Shown piece by piece: positions 17,001 through 23,968 of a stretch of 42,203 bases of DNA. The notes under the pieces were generated by a model, which saw only the letters and a program-made list of their open reading frames with translations, was not told the origin of the DNA and made no database searches. The position numbers and the translations under genes are program-made. Position 1 is the first letter of the stretch; each line of letters starts with the position of its first letter. The stretch lies in assembly GCA_023411375.1 (NCBI GenBank), contig JAEYOW010000013.1, positions 1-42,203 of the forward strand, read 5' to 3'. The stretch comes from Bacillota bacterium (GTDB taxonomy: Bacteria; Bacillota; Clostridia; Christensenellales; Aristaeellaceae).

Positions 17001-17116
17001 TTCCACCCACGGTGGTCAACCAGACCGTACAATTCAACGAGCCTGTGGAAAGCCCCAGCCAGGTGGCGAGGCGGATTGAACAGGTGAACGAAGAACTGAG
17101 CGTACTGCTGTCTTAA
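14066..17116 (+). CDS. Tail tape measure protein
   Basis: 1016 residues, the longest gene of the tail cassette. It sets tail length and sits inside the tube during assembly. An amphipathic/hydrophobic segment near 105-130 (FFSREWIIGFIDLITTIPDIIKW) is followed by long alanine/glutamate-rich coiled coils (about 130-330 and 680-950). There is a glycine-rich break (KSGGGGGKK) near 650 and a polar C-terminus with QSAVPPTVVNQTVQF. At the usual 1.5 angstrom per residue this predicts a tail near 150 nm. The reading frame is intact throughout, which argues against simple decay. GGAGGGAGG precedes the ATG. Confidence 0.92.
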   Translation: MNVEEWTITINVAAEDALAVLDSVTEKVRTLANEKQWQSVQQTFDAKPVVNFDNAVEHVLITVDSAAKETAAGVDKVTKAGEEAESAFEGVLKGIGGAAKSFFSREWIIGFIDLITTIPDIIKWIGAEQEKAREAERQREAERIQANREAVQEQQSRVERLNALTRRYHELSGKETLNYSEQREMVSIKRELADAYGVIAENANAAAEAQRNYNASLDEASRKELQELLDTKKQATQDAYLATQTKESAEAFKDMASAYIELKEAREALESGSYVDNGIDEDKARERVENAKAAYSEASEALKAFEGSYTDWFNASIDEQLTAIEAGGGKVDIALADFLIGLFDIDLSSFGGDTTAADKWVDSMVLGLAAACKDADTAEALEAARGIMDNVLTGAAPTDADVDTFTTAWATIFNPEGTIMPWLEMISEATGTALPVLQETLMEALTGFTGFAEGAATGAESAKVSLNGIAEEAAAAGNALDVLGESFDWTGASASDATAQANRLVSAYKTLANTVKTLDNKTGTLEKGQKALIAAQKKGITSVKAAGKEVQSLAKDVGYSGDSIEDLNALLPAYAKKLQKDLAGAQSGLQSLQGELVNAAACANVDGSVRVEAAGALESLQAFINMALFAIALLGQLGGDVSKPKSGGGGGKKDDAEEAARAAEEARKEAIRRDYDMIDHKRHMNEITLEEELELLEAIRRNHQLNAEEIMDWEEKVYDLKKELRERDAESIDQLGDAVVDALEARYEAMRDAELERLDASREAWEKWRDDSVKAIEDQIDALDKLSETEDREKKDAEELRKIAKLRQQIEFEQDDYNRAKLQQQLEQALSSREDRLHKLALEDQKDALREQIEQIEQKADDEISAIDKEQDEIEKAYDERLKEAALRAEAEKLMMTQSQQQILDLLKEYAPDYDATGQTLGEKLLEGFQKKVGGIADWFKSFNAQMAKAQEQMAAMAQEAAGTFYQQQSERNQTQSAVPPTVVNQTVQFNEPVESPSQVARRIEQVNEELSVLLS

Positions 17117-17131
17117 AAAGAAGGTGAAACC

Positions 17132-18007
17132 ATGCAGAAACTTACCTATCAAAACCTGCGCGGCGAACGGGCCGTGTTTGGGTGCGCGCCGCCCTATATC
17201 CTGTGCAAGGTGCGCGGGCTGGGCATGAGCGATATGGACATCGAAAGCGCCCGGGGCAACGGCCAGCAGGGCGAAAGCGTGCTGGCCGTCAGGCGGCAGA
17301 CGCGCGACGTGAGCCTGACGTTGCACCTGTGGGGGGAAAGCCGGGCGGATATGTACCGCCGGCGGGTGGCGCTGTGCGGTATCCTGTCGCCGGACAGGGC
17401 GTTTGACGGAGAGAACCGATCGAAACTGATTTATGAAAACGATTATGGCAGCTGGTGGACCTGGGCTGTGCCTGAAAACGGGCTGGACTGGGGCGACCGC
17501 ATCCGGGACATCCATCCGCAGGTGAAGCTGAACTTCCTTTGCGAAAGCCCATTCTGGTTCGGCATGAAGCCCAGCGCGGTCACGTTTAAGAGCCGCCGGG
17601 CCGGGTTCACGCTGCCGATGAGGTTTCCGGTGGAATTGGGCAGCTCGGTATTTTCCATCTGTGCGCATAACGGCGGGCTGGCCGCGAGCCCCGTAACGGT
17701 CGGTATTCAGGGCTGCGGCGAAATGCCGACGCTGCATAACCGCTCCACCGGCGCGCAGATCAAGCTTGTGGCGCCCCTGCCGGTGGGCGACAGGCTGACC
17801 ATCGTAACCGACCCGGCGAGGCTCAGCGCGCGAATCAGCCATCCGGACGGCACAAATGAAAATGCCTATGGGCTGCTGGACCCGGAAACCTCCATCGCGG
17901 GCTTCCGCTTGAGGCCGGGGGATAACGAGCTGGTTTATCAGCCGGATACAGACCGTACCCAGAGCGTCATCCGCGTGGAGTGGTACGAGTGCTTTGAGGG
18001 GGTATAG
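17132..18007 (+). CDS. Distal tail protein (Dit, siphovirus type)
   Basis: 291 residues. Early blocks ESVLAVRRQTRDVSLTLHLWGESRADMYRRR and the later IHPQVKLNFLCESPFWFG are typical of the Dit/tail-component family that forms the hub between tube and tip. It follows the tape measure and precedes a Gp37-like protein, the standard siphovirus order. AGAAGGTG lies upstream of the ATG. Confidence 0.85.
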   Translation: MQKLTYQNLRGERAVFGCAPPYILCKVRGLGMSDMDIESARGNGQQGESVLAVRRQTRDVSLTLHLWGESRADMYRRRVALCGILSPDRAFDGENRSKLIYENDYGSWWTWAVPENGLDWGDRIRDIHPQVKLNFLCESPFWFGMKPSAVTFKSRRAGFTLPMRFPVELGSSVFSICAHNGGLAASPVTVGIQGCGEMPTLHNRSTGAQIKLVAPLPVGDRLTIVTDPARLSARISHPDGTNENAYGLLDPETSIAGFRLRPGDNELVYQPDTDRTQSVIRVEWYECFEGV

Positions 18008-18008
18008 A

Positions 18009-19091
18009 ATGCAAGCTTCCCTGATGGCAATGGACTTTGATTTTACCCTGTTGGGCGAGCTGCCGCATTATACGGGCCTGACCATCAAGCGGGAGTTCTG
18101 GGGCGTGGGCAGCTTCAAGCTGACGGTTAAGCAGGGCCTGCCGGGCGCGGAGCTGCTTAAGCGGGATCGGCTGCTGTATTTCCCGGACGCGCCGGAAAAG
18201 ACGATGCTGATTACGAAGCTTACGGTAAAGGGCGGAACGGTTACGGCGGACGGCCCGATGCTTAAGGGCGTGGTAAAGCGCCGCATCGCGCTTCCGCCGC
18301 TGACGGTTGCGGACGGCGATCCCTACGGGCATTTCGGATGGGACGTCGTCACCTGCGACGCGGAGAGCGCTTATCTGCACTACGCCGCCAACAACCTGAC
18401 CGCGCCGGAGGATGAAAAACGGACAATTCCCGGCATGGTGCTGGGGGAAAACATGCACCGTGGCGCGACGCTTCCCTGGCAGGCGCGCTTTGATAAGCTG
18501 GAGGACCTGTTCGGCGATATAGGCGAGGCGACGGGCCTGGGCTGGGATGTGCGGCCTGACTTTGCCGCAAAGCAGCTCGTTTTTGCCGCATGGGAAGGCA
18601 AGGACCGTACAACGGGAACAGCGCGGTGCCTGCTGTCGCCGGCTGTGGGAAATGTGGGCGCCGTCACAGTGACCGACGATGCGGGCGCGGCGGTGACCAC
18701 CGTATATGCCGGCGGCGCGGGGGAGGACGAGAACCGGCTGATTATGGCGTACGGGGTGGAAAACGAGCGTCTTCTGCGGCAGGAAAGCTTTGCGGACTGC
18801 GGCAGCGTTGACGCCGGCATGCTGGAGCCGGCGGGCCGGCGCAAGCTGTCCGCGCCCAGGCTGACCCTGACCGCGGACGCGCTGGACGGCGGGCTGTGCC
18901 GCTATGAGCGGGACTACGACGTAGGCGATATCGTGACGGTGATTGGAGAGGGACGGCGGATGGACGCCCGGCTGATCGCAATGGAAGAGGTGTACGAGAG
19001 CGGCGGGCGGAAGCTGAAGGCAACCTTTGGCGACGCGCCCGTGACGCTGACGGGAGTGCTTCGGAAGAATCAACAGCAGACAGTGAGGTAG
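18009..19091 (+). CDS. Siphovirus ReqiPepy6 Gp37-like tail protein
   Basis: 360 residues from ATG 18009; the start is set by GAGGGGG upstream and is one base after the Dit stop. The sequence (FDFTLLGELPHYTGLTIKREFWGVGSFKL, then DRLLYF, MLKGVVKRRIALPP, and a C-terminal RYERDYDVGDIVTVIGEG) fits Gp37-like tail-tip proteins, the tail-associated hub. No peptidoglycan hydrolase domain is apparent. It acts in the tail tip beneath the baseplate. Confidence 0.8.
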   Translation: MQASLMAMDFDFTLLGELPHYTGLTIKREFWGVGSFKLTVKQGLPGAELLKRDRLLYFPDAPEKTMLITKLTVKGGTVTADGPMLKGVVKRRIALPPLTVADGDPYGHFGWDVVTCDAESAYLHYAANNLTAPEDEKRTIPGMVLGENMHRGATLPWQARFDKLEDLFGDIGEATGLGWDVRPDFAAKQLVFAAWEGKDRTTGTARCLLSPAVGNVGAVTVTDDAGAAVTTVYAGGAGEDENRLIMAYGVENERLLRQESFADCGSVDAGMLEPAGRRKLSAPRLTLTADALDGGLCRYERDYDVGDIVTVIGEGRRMDARLIAMEEVYESGGRKLKATFGDAPVTLTGVLRKNQQQTVR

Positions 19092-19096
19092 ATACG

Positions 19097-19957
19097 ATGG
19101 CAAGAGAATTCTACGGATATTTTGACAGCACGCTGGACGACGTGCGCGAGTATGACGGCGGTCAATTCGCCCAATTGCTGCGGGCTGTGGCGCGCAACGG
19201 CGTTACAAGCCACGAGGGCGGGCTTGCGGTAACCGCGGACGGGCTGGGCATGCAGACGGAGGTTTTGCCGGGCGGTTGCCTGGTGAACGGCTATCTGTAC
19301 GTGTTGGAGGACGACGGCGGCGCGCGGATGCTGATGGAGCACCAGCCCAGCGGGGCGGCGGACCGGTACGACCGCATTGTGGCGCGGCTGGATTTGAACA
19401 CGGAGGAGCGGGACATGGGGTTGTATCTGTTGTCCGGAACGCCGGCCGCCGACCCTCAGCCGCCGGAGCTGACGCGCACGGCGCTGGTGTACGAGGTGTC
19501 GCTGGCACGGGTGCGGGTGCGCGCCGGGGCGACGGTGATCGAGCCGGAGGATGTGGAGGACGAGCGCGCCGACGAGAGCGTTTGCGGGTATGCCATGCCG
19601 GTCAGGGTATCGGCTATGCTGGCGGAAAAGATGGACGCGCAGAGCGGCGTGGAGCTGGCGGCCGAGGTGGCGGGAAAGGCCTCCACGGCGGGCTATGCCG
19701 CGACGCTTCTTGGAGCGGGCTGGAGCGCGGGCGTGCCCCACACGCAAACGGTGGCGGTGGAGGGTATATTGGCTACGGACAACCCCTTTGTGGATGTGGA
19801 CATGAGCGGGGCAACAACGGGCGCGGCGGGCACGGCGCTAAGCGACGCGTGGACGCTGGTGGGACGTGTGGAGGCAGGCGCGGGAAGCATTACGGCGTAC
19901 TGCTATGACGACGCGCCTGCGGTGGATATTCCGCTGATTTTGAAGGTGGTGAGGTAA
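19097..19957 (+). CDS. Baseplate/tail fibre N-terminal-type protein
   Basis: 286 residues. The first 150 (REFYGYFDSTLDDVREYDGGQFAQLLRAVARNGV ... PGGCLVNGYLYVLEDD ... DRIVARLDLNTEERDM) match Firmicutes phage baseplate upper/fibre attachment proteins. The C-terminal 80 residues form a beta-rich domain (TQTVAVEGILATDNPFVDVDMSG). It probably connects the tip to the receptor-binding proteins. It overlaps the next small frame by one base. Confidence 0.75.
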   Translation: MAREFYGYFDSTLDDVREYDGGQFAQLLRAVARNGVTSHEGGLAVTADGLGMQTEVLPGGCLVNGYLYVLEDDGGARMLMEHQPSGAADRYDRIVARLDLNTEERDMGLYLLSGTPAADPQPPELTRTALVYEVSLARVRVRAGATVIEPEDVEDERADESVCGYAMPVRVSAMLAEKMDAQSGVELAAEVAGKASTAGYAATLLGAGWSAGVPHTQTVAVEGILATDNPFVDVDMSGATTGAAGTALSDAWTLVGRVEAGAGSITAYCYDDAPAVDIPLILKVVR

Positions 19958-20154
19958 TGGGCGTGACCAACAATATGACAGCGACCGGGTCAAAGGGCAG
20001 GGTTGACGGAGGGAAGCGGGTGCCCGGTGGGCACATACCCGAAGGGGATAGCGACCCGAAGCATGCGACTGAAACGAGCATGCCGACCGGCAGGGAGGCA
20101 GGCGACGATGGAAGGAGGAAGCACAGGCCGCTGAAAGCGGGATGTGCGGAGTGA
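19957..20154 (+). CDS. Small hypothetical protein between fibre genes
   Basis: 65 residues, glycine/arginine-rich (MGVTNNMTATGSKGRVDGGK), with no recognisable domain. The ATG overlaps the TAA of the preceding gene (TAATG) and its TGA is one base from the next ATG, so the gaps close exactly as in a coupled operon. A GGTGAGG lies upstream. The DNA is also strongly self-complementary (GTGCCC-GGT-GGGCAC at about 20021-20035). Whether the protein, an RNA structure or both matters is unclear. Confidence 0.45.
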   Translation: MGVTNNMTATGSKGRVDGGKRVPGGHIPEGDSDPKHATETSMPTGREAGDDGRRKHRPLKAGCAE

Positions 20155-20155
20155 T

Positions 20156-21199
20156 ATGGGCGAGTGTCTTATTACAAGGCGGGGCGGCGAGGCGTATGAG
20201 CTGCCGGTGCTGAACAGCGCGTACCCGGCGAACGTTACGGTGGTGGTGGAGGCGAACGCTTCCGCGAGCTTTAATGTGCAGATTGCCACCCCGGGTAAGC
20301 CTGCGGAGTATACCTATCAATGGTATCTGAACGGCGCGAAGATCAGCGGAGCGACGAACGCTGGTTACACAAAGACCGGGCTGACCGCTGCCGGGACGCA
20401 CACGCTGTATTGCGTGGTGACGAACAAGGCGGGTACGGTGACAAGCCGGGTGGCGACGCTGACGGTAAAAAGCGCGAAGCCTACGTATACGTATACGGGG
20501 AGTCATCAGTTGATCGATGACGGAAACTACAACTGGCGGATTAAGCTGAAAACCAGCGGAACGCTTAGGTTTACCGACCTTGGGAATATGCCGAACGGGA
20601 TACAGGTGTTTTGTGTCGGTGGCGGCGGTGGCGGTGGATATGCATCCTCCGGTGGCGGTGGAGGCGGCGGCGGATATACAAAAATACTTTCAAGTATTTC
20701 AGTTTCGATAAATACAAATTACAGCATTGTAGTTGGTGCTGGAGGGGCGGCGGGTGGTAATTCAGGCGGGACAACCTCTGCTTTTTCTGCTTCTGTATCT
20801 GGCGGAGCAGGCGGGTCAGTAAGCAACTACAACGGAGGTAATGGAGGATCGGGTGGTGGCGGTGGCTCCGGTTATGGTGGCACCGGTGGTGCTGGTGGAT
20901 CCAATGGTAGCAATGGTAACGCAGGCGGTATCGGCGGTGGCGGCACCGGACAAGGCACGACCACGCGTGAATTTGGAGAAACCGGTGGCGCACTATATGC
21001 TGGTGGCGGCGGAGCAAGCGGTAGGGACGCTGTAGGCGCTGCTGGCGGTACTGGTGGTGGAGGTAAAGGTTATTCCAACAATGCAACCCCAGTAGGGGGA
21101 ACAGCCAATACTGGCGGCGGTGGTGGTGGCGGTCATAATGCAGCCAACCAGTGCGGTGCTGGCGGCTCCGGCATTGTGATCATCCGCAACGCGCGATAG
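20156..21199 (+). CDS. Glycine-rich tail-tip adhesin with Ig-like domain
   Basis: 347 residues from ATG 20156 (GGAG 6 bases upstream). Residues about 20-110 form an Ig-like domain (AEYTYQWYLNGAKISG ... GTHTLYCVVTNKAG). From about 150 to the end the protein is dominated by glycine runs (GGGGGGGY, GGAGGSNGSNGNAGG, GGGGGGGH) separated by short variable segments, ending GSGIVIIRNAR. This resembles the polyglycine-II tip adhesins of T4-like gp38, where inter-glycine loops contact the receptor. The likely role is host-surface recognition. Confidence 0.75.
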   Translation: MGECLITRRGGEAYELPVLNSAYPANVTVVVEANASASFNVQIATPGKPAEYTYQWYLNGAKISGATNAGYTKTGLTAAGTHTLYCVVTNKAGTVTSRVATLTVKSAKPTYTYTGSHQLIDDGNYNWRIKLKTSGTLRFTDLGNMPNGIQVFCVGGGGGGGYASSGGGGGGGGYTKILSSISVSINTNYSIVVGAGGAAGGNSGGTTSAFSASVSGGAGGSVSNYNGGNGGSGGGGGSGYGGTGGAGGSNGSNGNAGGIGGGGTGQGTTTREFGETGGALYAGGGGASGRDAVGAAGGTGGGGKGYSNNATPVGGTANTGGGGGGGHNAANQCGAGGSGIVIIRNAR

Positions 21200-21210
21200 G
21201 AGGACGAGAA

Positions 21211-21480
21211 ATGAATTACGCGCTGATTGAAAACGGCATTGTAACCAACATTATCTGGCTGTTACCAACCAACGCCGACGACTTCCCCGGCGCCGTCCCC
21301 ATGGGCGACCGTCCCATAGCGATTGGCGACGTATACGCGGACGGCGTGTTTACGCGGGACGGCGCGCCTGTGCTTACCCCGCTTGAAGAAGCGGGCAATA
21401 CCATCGCGGCGTTGGATGCGGCTGTTGTTGATTTGGAGTATCAGAACGTGATGCTCGAACTCGGCATAACGCAGCCGTGA
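21211..21480 (+). CDS. Small phage tail-tip associated protein
   Basis: 89 residues (MNYALIENGIVTNIIWL ... MGDRPIAIGDVYADGVFTRDG). Short proteins of this type commonly follow fibre genes in Firmicutes prophages; the function is not established. The start is preceded by ATAGGAGG and lies 11 bases after the adhesin stop. The C-terminal half is helical (EEAGNTIAALDAAVVDLEYQ). Confidence 0.7.
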   Translation: MNYALIENGIVTNIIWLLPTNADDFPGAVPMGDRPIAIGDVYADGVFTRDGAPVLTPLEEAGNTIAALDAAVVDLEYQNVMLELGITQP

Positions 21481-21511
21481 CGATATAAAATGTGTAAAGG
21501 AGGAAAAGACA

Positions 21512-21655
21512 ATGCTGTATCAGGTACTCAAGCGTATAGCTGAACGTGGGAAAATGGAAGGTCTCCATGAGAAATTAGATGTATTTTTCGCTATGAACAG
21601 GCTGACGCAAGCGGAGTATGACGAGCTTTGTCGGATGTTAAATCCGCAGCGTTAA
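21512..21655 (+). CDS. XkdX-like short protein
   Basis: 47 residues (MLYQVLKRIAERGKMEGLHE, then KLDVFFAMNRLTQAEYDELCRML). The pattern of an amphipathic helix, a GK segment and a C-terminal LT-EYDEL motif recalls the XkdX family found after tail fibre genes in PBSX-like elements. AAAGGAGG lies 9 bases before the ATG. It is the last gene of the tail operon that I can support; no holin or amidase follows. Confidence 0.65.
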   Translation: MLYQVLKRIAERGKMEGLHEKLDVFFAMNRLTQAEYDELCRMLNPQR

Positions 21656-22093
21656 TACGATTTACATTTGTGATAAATAAACAGATAATCATGGCTCCTA
21701 TATCATAAACATCATGCTTCTCCGCGTCATAACGATGCGGAGAAGTGAAGAATACATATTTCGATAGCGTGTTCTGGCTCGGATTCAAAATCAAGCGGAT
21801 AGATCGCTAAAGCAATCGAGAAAATGCTGAACGGTTTCCATGTCAGCGAATTTAGTTTAACGGCAAACGTGCAAAATGCTGCTGGCTAATAGAAGGTCAA
21901 CTTACAACCGTAAAATGAATATGGCGGCTATATTCATTGATTTAACGACTATTGCTTGTATTATGTGCCAGGCTCGTCATGCTTTTCAGATGAGGAAAAC
22001 CACGGAATGAAATGGAGGGGGTGCCTCCTGAGAAAACGCACGAGCGTATGGCCCGAACGTTTGTCCATTAAGGCACCCCCTCGGATTTGCGTG
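21656..22093. other. Gene-poor spacer after the tail cassette with three inverted repeats
   Basis: I see no supported gene here, only A/T-rich sequence. It holds three inverted repeats: 21717-21725 with 21737-21745 (9 bp, loop 11); 21914-21922 with 21930-21938 (9 bp, loop 7); and 22015-22026 with 22071-22082 (12 bp, 44 apart). None has a good T-tract. The first may end the tail operon; the last lies just downstream of the convergent YmaF-like gene. Confidence 0.6.
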
Positions 22094-22432
22094 TTAATCC
22101 TCGATCGGGTCCTCAATGTGGGTGATTACCTTGAAGGTGTGGCAGTGACCATCCTGAGGCGTAGTCACCGACTCAAGATAGTGCACATGTCCATCGCCAA
22201 CTGGATACGCGGTAGTCGTTCGGCCGGAGAATTCATGCCAGTGTCCTTCATAGGTGTCAGTGTCGAACTCTACTTCGTGAACATGGGATTGCCCCATCTG
22301 AATTGCCCTGCCAGAGACGGTTGCAAACCGATGGTTATGCGCATCACAGCCACGCTCGGCAATACGGACGCTGCCCTGAACCTCATGCTTATGGGTTTCC
22401 TCAGGGCAATTGATAATGCGGAAATTTTCCAT
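22094..22432 (-). CDS. YmaF-family histidine-rich protein
   Basis: 112 residues with repeated HxH-type motifs: THKHEV, DAHNHRF, QSHVHEVEFDTDTYEGHWHEF, GDGHVHYL, DGHCHTF. This repeated layout is that of Bacillus YmaF, a protein of unknown function; the histidines suggest metal binding. The ribosome site GAGGTGG precedes the ATG. It is on the strand opposite to the tail operon and separate from it. Confidence 0.8.
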   Translation of the reverse strand: MENFRIINCPEETHKHEVQGSVRIAERGCDAHNHRFATVSGRAIQMGQSHVHEVEFDTDTYEGHWHEFSGRTTTAYPVGDGHVHYLESVTTPQDGHCHTFKVITHIEDPIED

Positions 22433-22535
22433 AATCCACCTCTTTGTTTATTGGGCGTTGCGCAGAGTGCGCCCACTTTACAATATGCTCTCATATCAGG
22501 TGGTGTGCGAAGGTCATCACAACGGAATGAATGAG

Positions 22536-22573
22536 ATTTGGGCACGGTCAATCGACCGTGCCCAATCTTTTTT
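22536..22573 (+). terminator. Plus-strand terminator
   Basis: The 12-bp stem around GGGCACGGTC-AATC-GACCGTGCCC (about 22538-22565) is followed by TCT7 on the plus strand. It faces against the flanking minus-strand genes, so it may stop read-through from the tail operon. Confidence 0.75.
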
Positions 22574-22621
22574 TGTTTTCGTGGTTTGCTCAAGAACGCA
22601 TGAGGCCGTGCCGGCCGTCCG

Positions 22622-23437
22622 TTAGTTACGGCATCCACATCCGCATCCACACCCGCAGCTGCCCGTATTGCAGGCCGCATTGCGAATGCTGACTTCTTCA
22701 TTGTTGCAAAGCGATGCAGGAGGGAAGAGGGGAAGACTAAAGAACTCGTCGCACACGTTTTCTGCAAACTCCTCACAGGGCGGGATCGGGCAGAAGCCAT
22801 AGGAGGGAATCAGAATCTCCACTTGGGCAAGCACCTTCAGGATTACGGTGACGCAGACCGTCAGCTTGAACCGGTTGTTGCCGCAGTAAGTGCCCGCTAC
22901 GCAGATAGCGCTGACCATGCTTTCCATACTGTAGGGCACGATCGATTCATCGGGGATGGACAAGAGAACGTCCTTGTCAACCGTAATGACGCCCTTGCCG
23001 ATGTACTCCACACAGCGACTGTCTACGAACAGGATGTCGATAGGCACGTCGATCTTACAACGTACGCGGGCAAAGCAGGGACGGTCGCACAGGCGTTCCA
23101 CCGTTAAGTTGCGAATGGTACCCTCCGTGGTGGTGGAGCGGCAGCTTTCAAACGTGATAGGCGGAACGGGAGCAGAGGTCGGGGGAACGGTTTCGGTCGT
23201 ATCCGCGGCAGAGCCGCAGCAGTTGCAAGTGCAGGAGCATCCGCAATTGTTGCCGGCAACCATCGCGTAGCTGGTGATGACGACTTCCTTGTCATCAAGC
23301 TGCTCCTGCTGCAGGCAGCTGTCGTACACGCGCTTCACTTGTACGCACACCTTTTCTTGCAGACCGTCCAGCGCGCTGCCCGAGATGGCGCCGGGGCACG
23401 AACAGGGGTTGGCGTTCTTGTAACTGTAAAAAGACAT
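22622..23437 (-). CDS. Cysteine-rich protein of unknown function, possibly spore-coat or surface associated
   Basis: 271 residues from ATG 23437, preceded by AAAAAGGAGG. It has about 30 cysteines: NPCSCPG at the N-terminus, NNCGCSCTCNCCGSA near 75-90, and a C-terminal SCGCGCGCGCRN tail. Between them is a conserved-looking beta domain (EKVCVQVKRVYDSCLQQEQL, DVPIDILFVDSRCVEYIGKGV). There is no signal peptide. Clostridial proteins of this style are annotated as hypothetical; the cysteine content suggests cross-linking in a coat or metal binding, which is inference. The 5' leader is long and contains a terminator. Confidence 0.7.
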   Translation of the reverse strand: MSFYSYKNANPCSCPGAISGSALDGLQEKVCVQVKRVYDSCLQQEQLDDKEVVITSYAMVAGNNCGCSCTCNCCGSAADTTETVPPTSAPVPPITFESCRSTTTEGTIRNLTVERLCDRPCFARVRCKIDVPIDILFVDSRCVEYIGKGVITVDKDVLLSIPDESIVPYSMESMVSAICVAGTYCGNNRFKLTVCVTVILKVLAQVEILIPSYGFCPIPPCEEFAENVCDEFFSLPLFPPASLCNNEEVSIRNAACNTGSCGCGCGCGCRN

Positions 23438-23571
23438 TGGCACGCCTCCTTTTTGTGGTCGGTCGCAAGGATGCCGGGCCAGCAACACTGCTGAAACGCG
23501 CCCCTTGTCGGCCGTTCACTGATACAGTATGACGTCCGGCCAAGGGTGTGCAAAAGTAGAGGGGCAAAAAA

Positions 23572-23618
23572 CACAGCAACCCCCTCCGGCTCAAACGGCG
23601 CCGAAAGGGGTTGCTGTG
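23572..23618 (-). terminator. Terminator in the leader of the cysteine-rich gene (possible attenuator)
   Basis: 12-bp stem, 23607-23618 with 23572-23583, followed on the minus strand by T6. It lies between the predicted promoter (23711-23740) and the gene start (23437), about 135 bases upstream of the ATG. It either attenuates the gene or ends a roughly 130-base small RNA. A second, weaker hairpin (23695-23701 with 23661-23667) with its own T6 lies nearer the promoter. Confidence 0.75.
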
Positions 23619-23710
23619 CGGGGGCGCGGTGTCTTCGGGCCGCGCTCCATCAAAAAAGGCGAACGAGCACATCGGTGGAGGTATGCGGGAGGGACTCGTT
23701 CTGCGTCATA

Positions 23711-23740
23711 ATTGTAACATGAGGGGGGACGGTCAGGCAA
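23711..23740 (-). promoter_or_regulatory. Promoter for the cysteine-rich gene leader
   Basis: On the minus strand TTGCCT (23740-23735) and TACAAT (23716-23711) are 18 bp apart. Confidence 0.5.
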
Positions 23741-23867
23741 GGTGTAAATAGGAAGAAGTGCAGTTGCAAGACAATGTAAGCGGTTTTCGAAACAAAGAGA
23801 AGGGGTGGAGGTTTTTTTCAGCGGGAGCTTTTGGTCCCTTATGTGAAAATCGATACAATTTAACAGT

Positions 23868-23895
23868 TTGCAACCCTCCATGGCTATGGTATAAT
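23868..23895 (+). promoter_or_regulatory. Promoter of the CotH gene cluster
   Basis: TTGCAA at 23868-23873, 16-bp spacer, then TATAAT at 23890-23895 with an extended TGG upstream. It lies 73 bases before the CotH-family start. Confidence 0.75.
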
Positions 23896-23968
23896 AAGCG
23901 CGTGTGCGCCGCGCCCCTCCCCTTGGGCGGCGCGCCTGGGTATCGAATCCACGAAAGGAGGTTCATGC

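Noticed and set aside
15839..17842. A 667-residue open frame on the minus strand across the tape measure gene
   Set aside because: It is antisense to the tape measure and Dit genes, has no ribosome site, and its repetitive Leu/Arg-rich sequence is what GC-rich coiled-coil coding DNA gives on the other strand.
20600..21199. Diversity-generating retroelement variable region in the glycine-rich adhesin
   Set aside because: No reverse transcriptase, template repeat or adenine-biased duplicate is seen in the window.
9574..21655. Contractile (R-type) tailocin or contractile injection system
   Set aside because: No sheath, baseplate wedge or AAA+ ATPase gene; the tube protein, Dit and Gp37-like genes are of the non-contractile siphovirus type.
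23437..23740. T-box riboswitch controlling the cysteine-rich gene
   Set aside because: No T-box consensus or specifier stem could be found in the leader.
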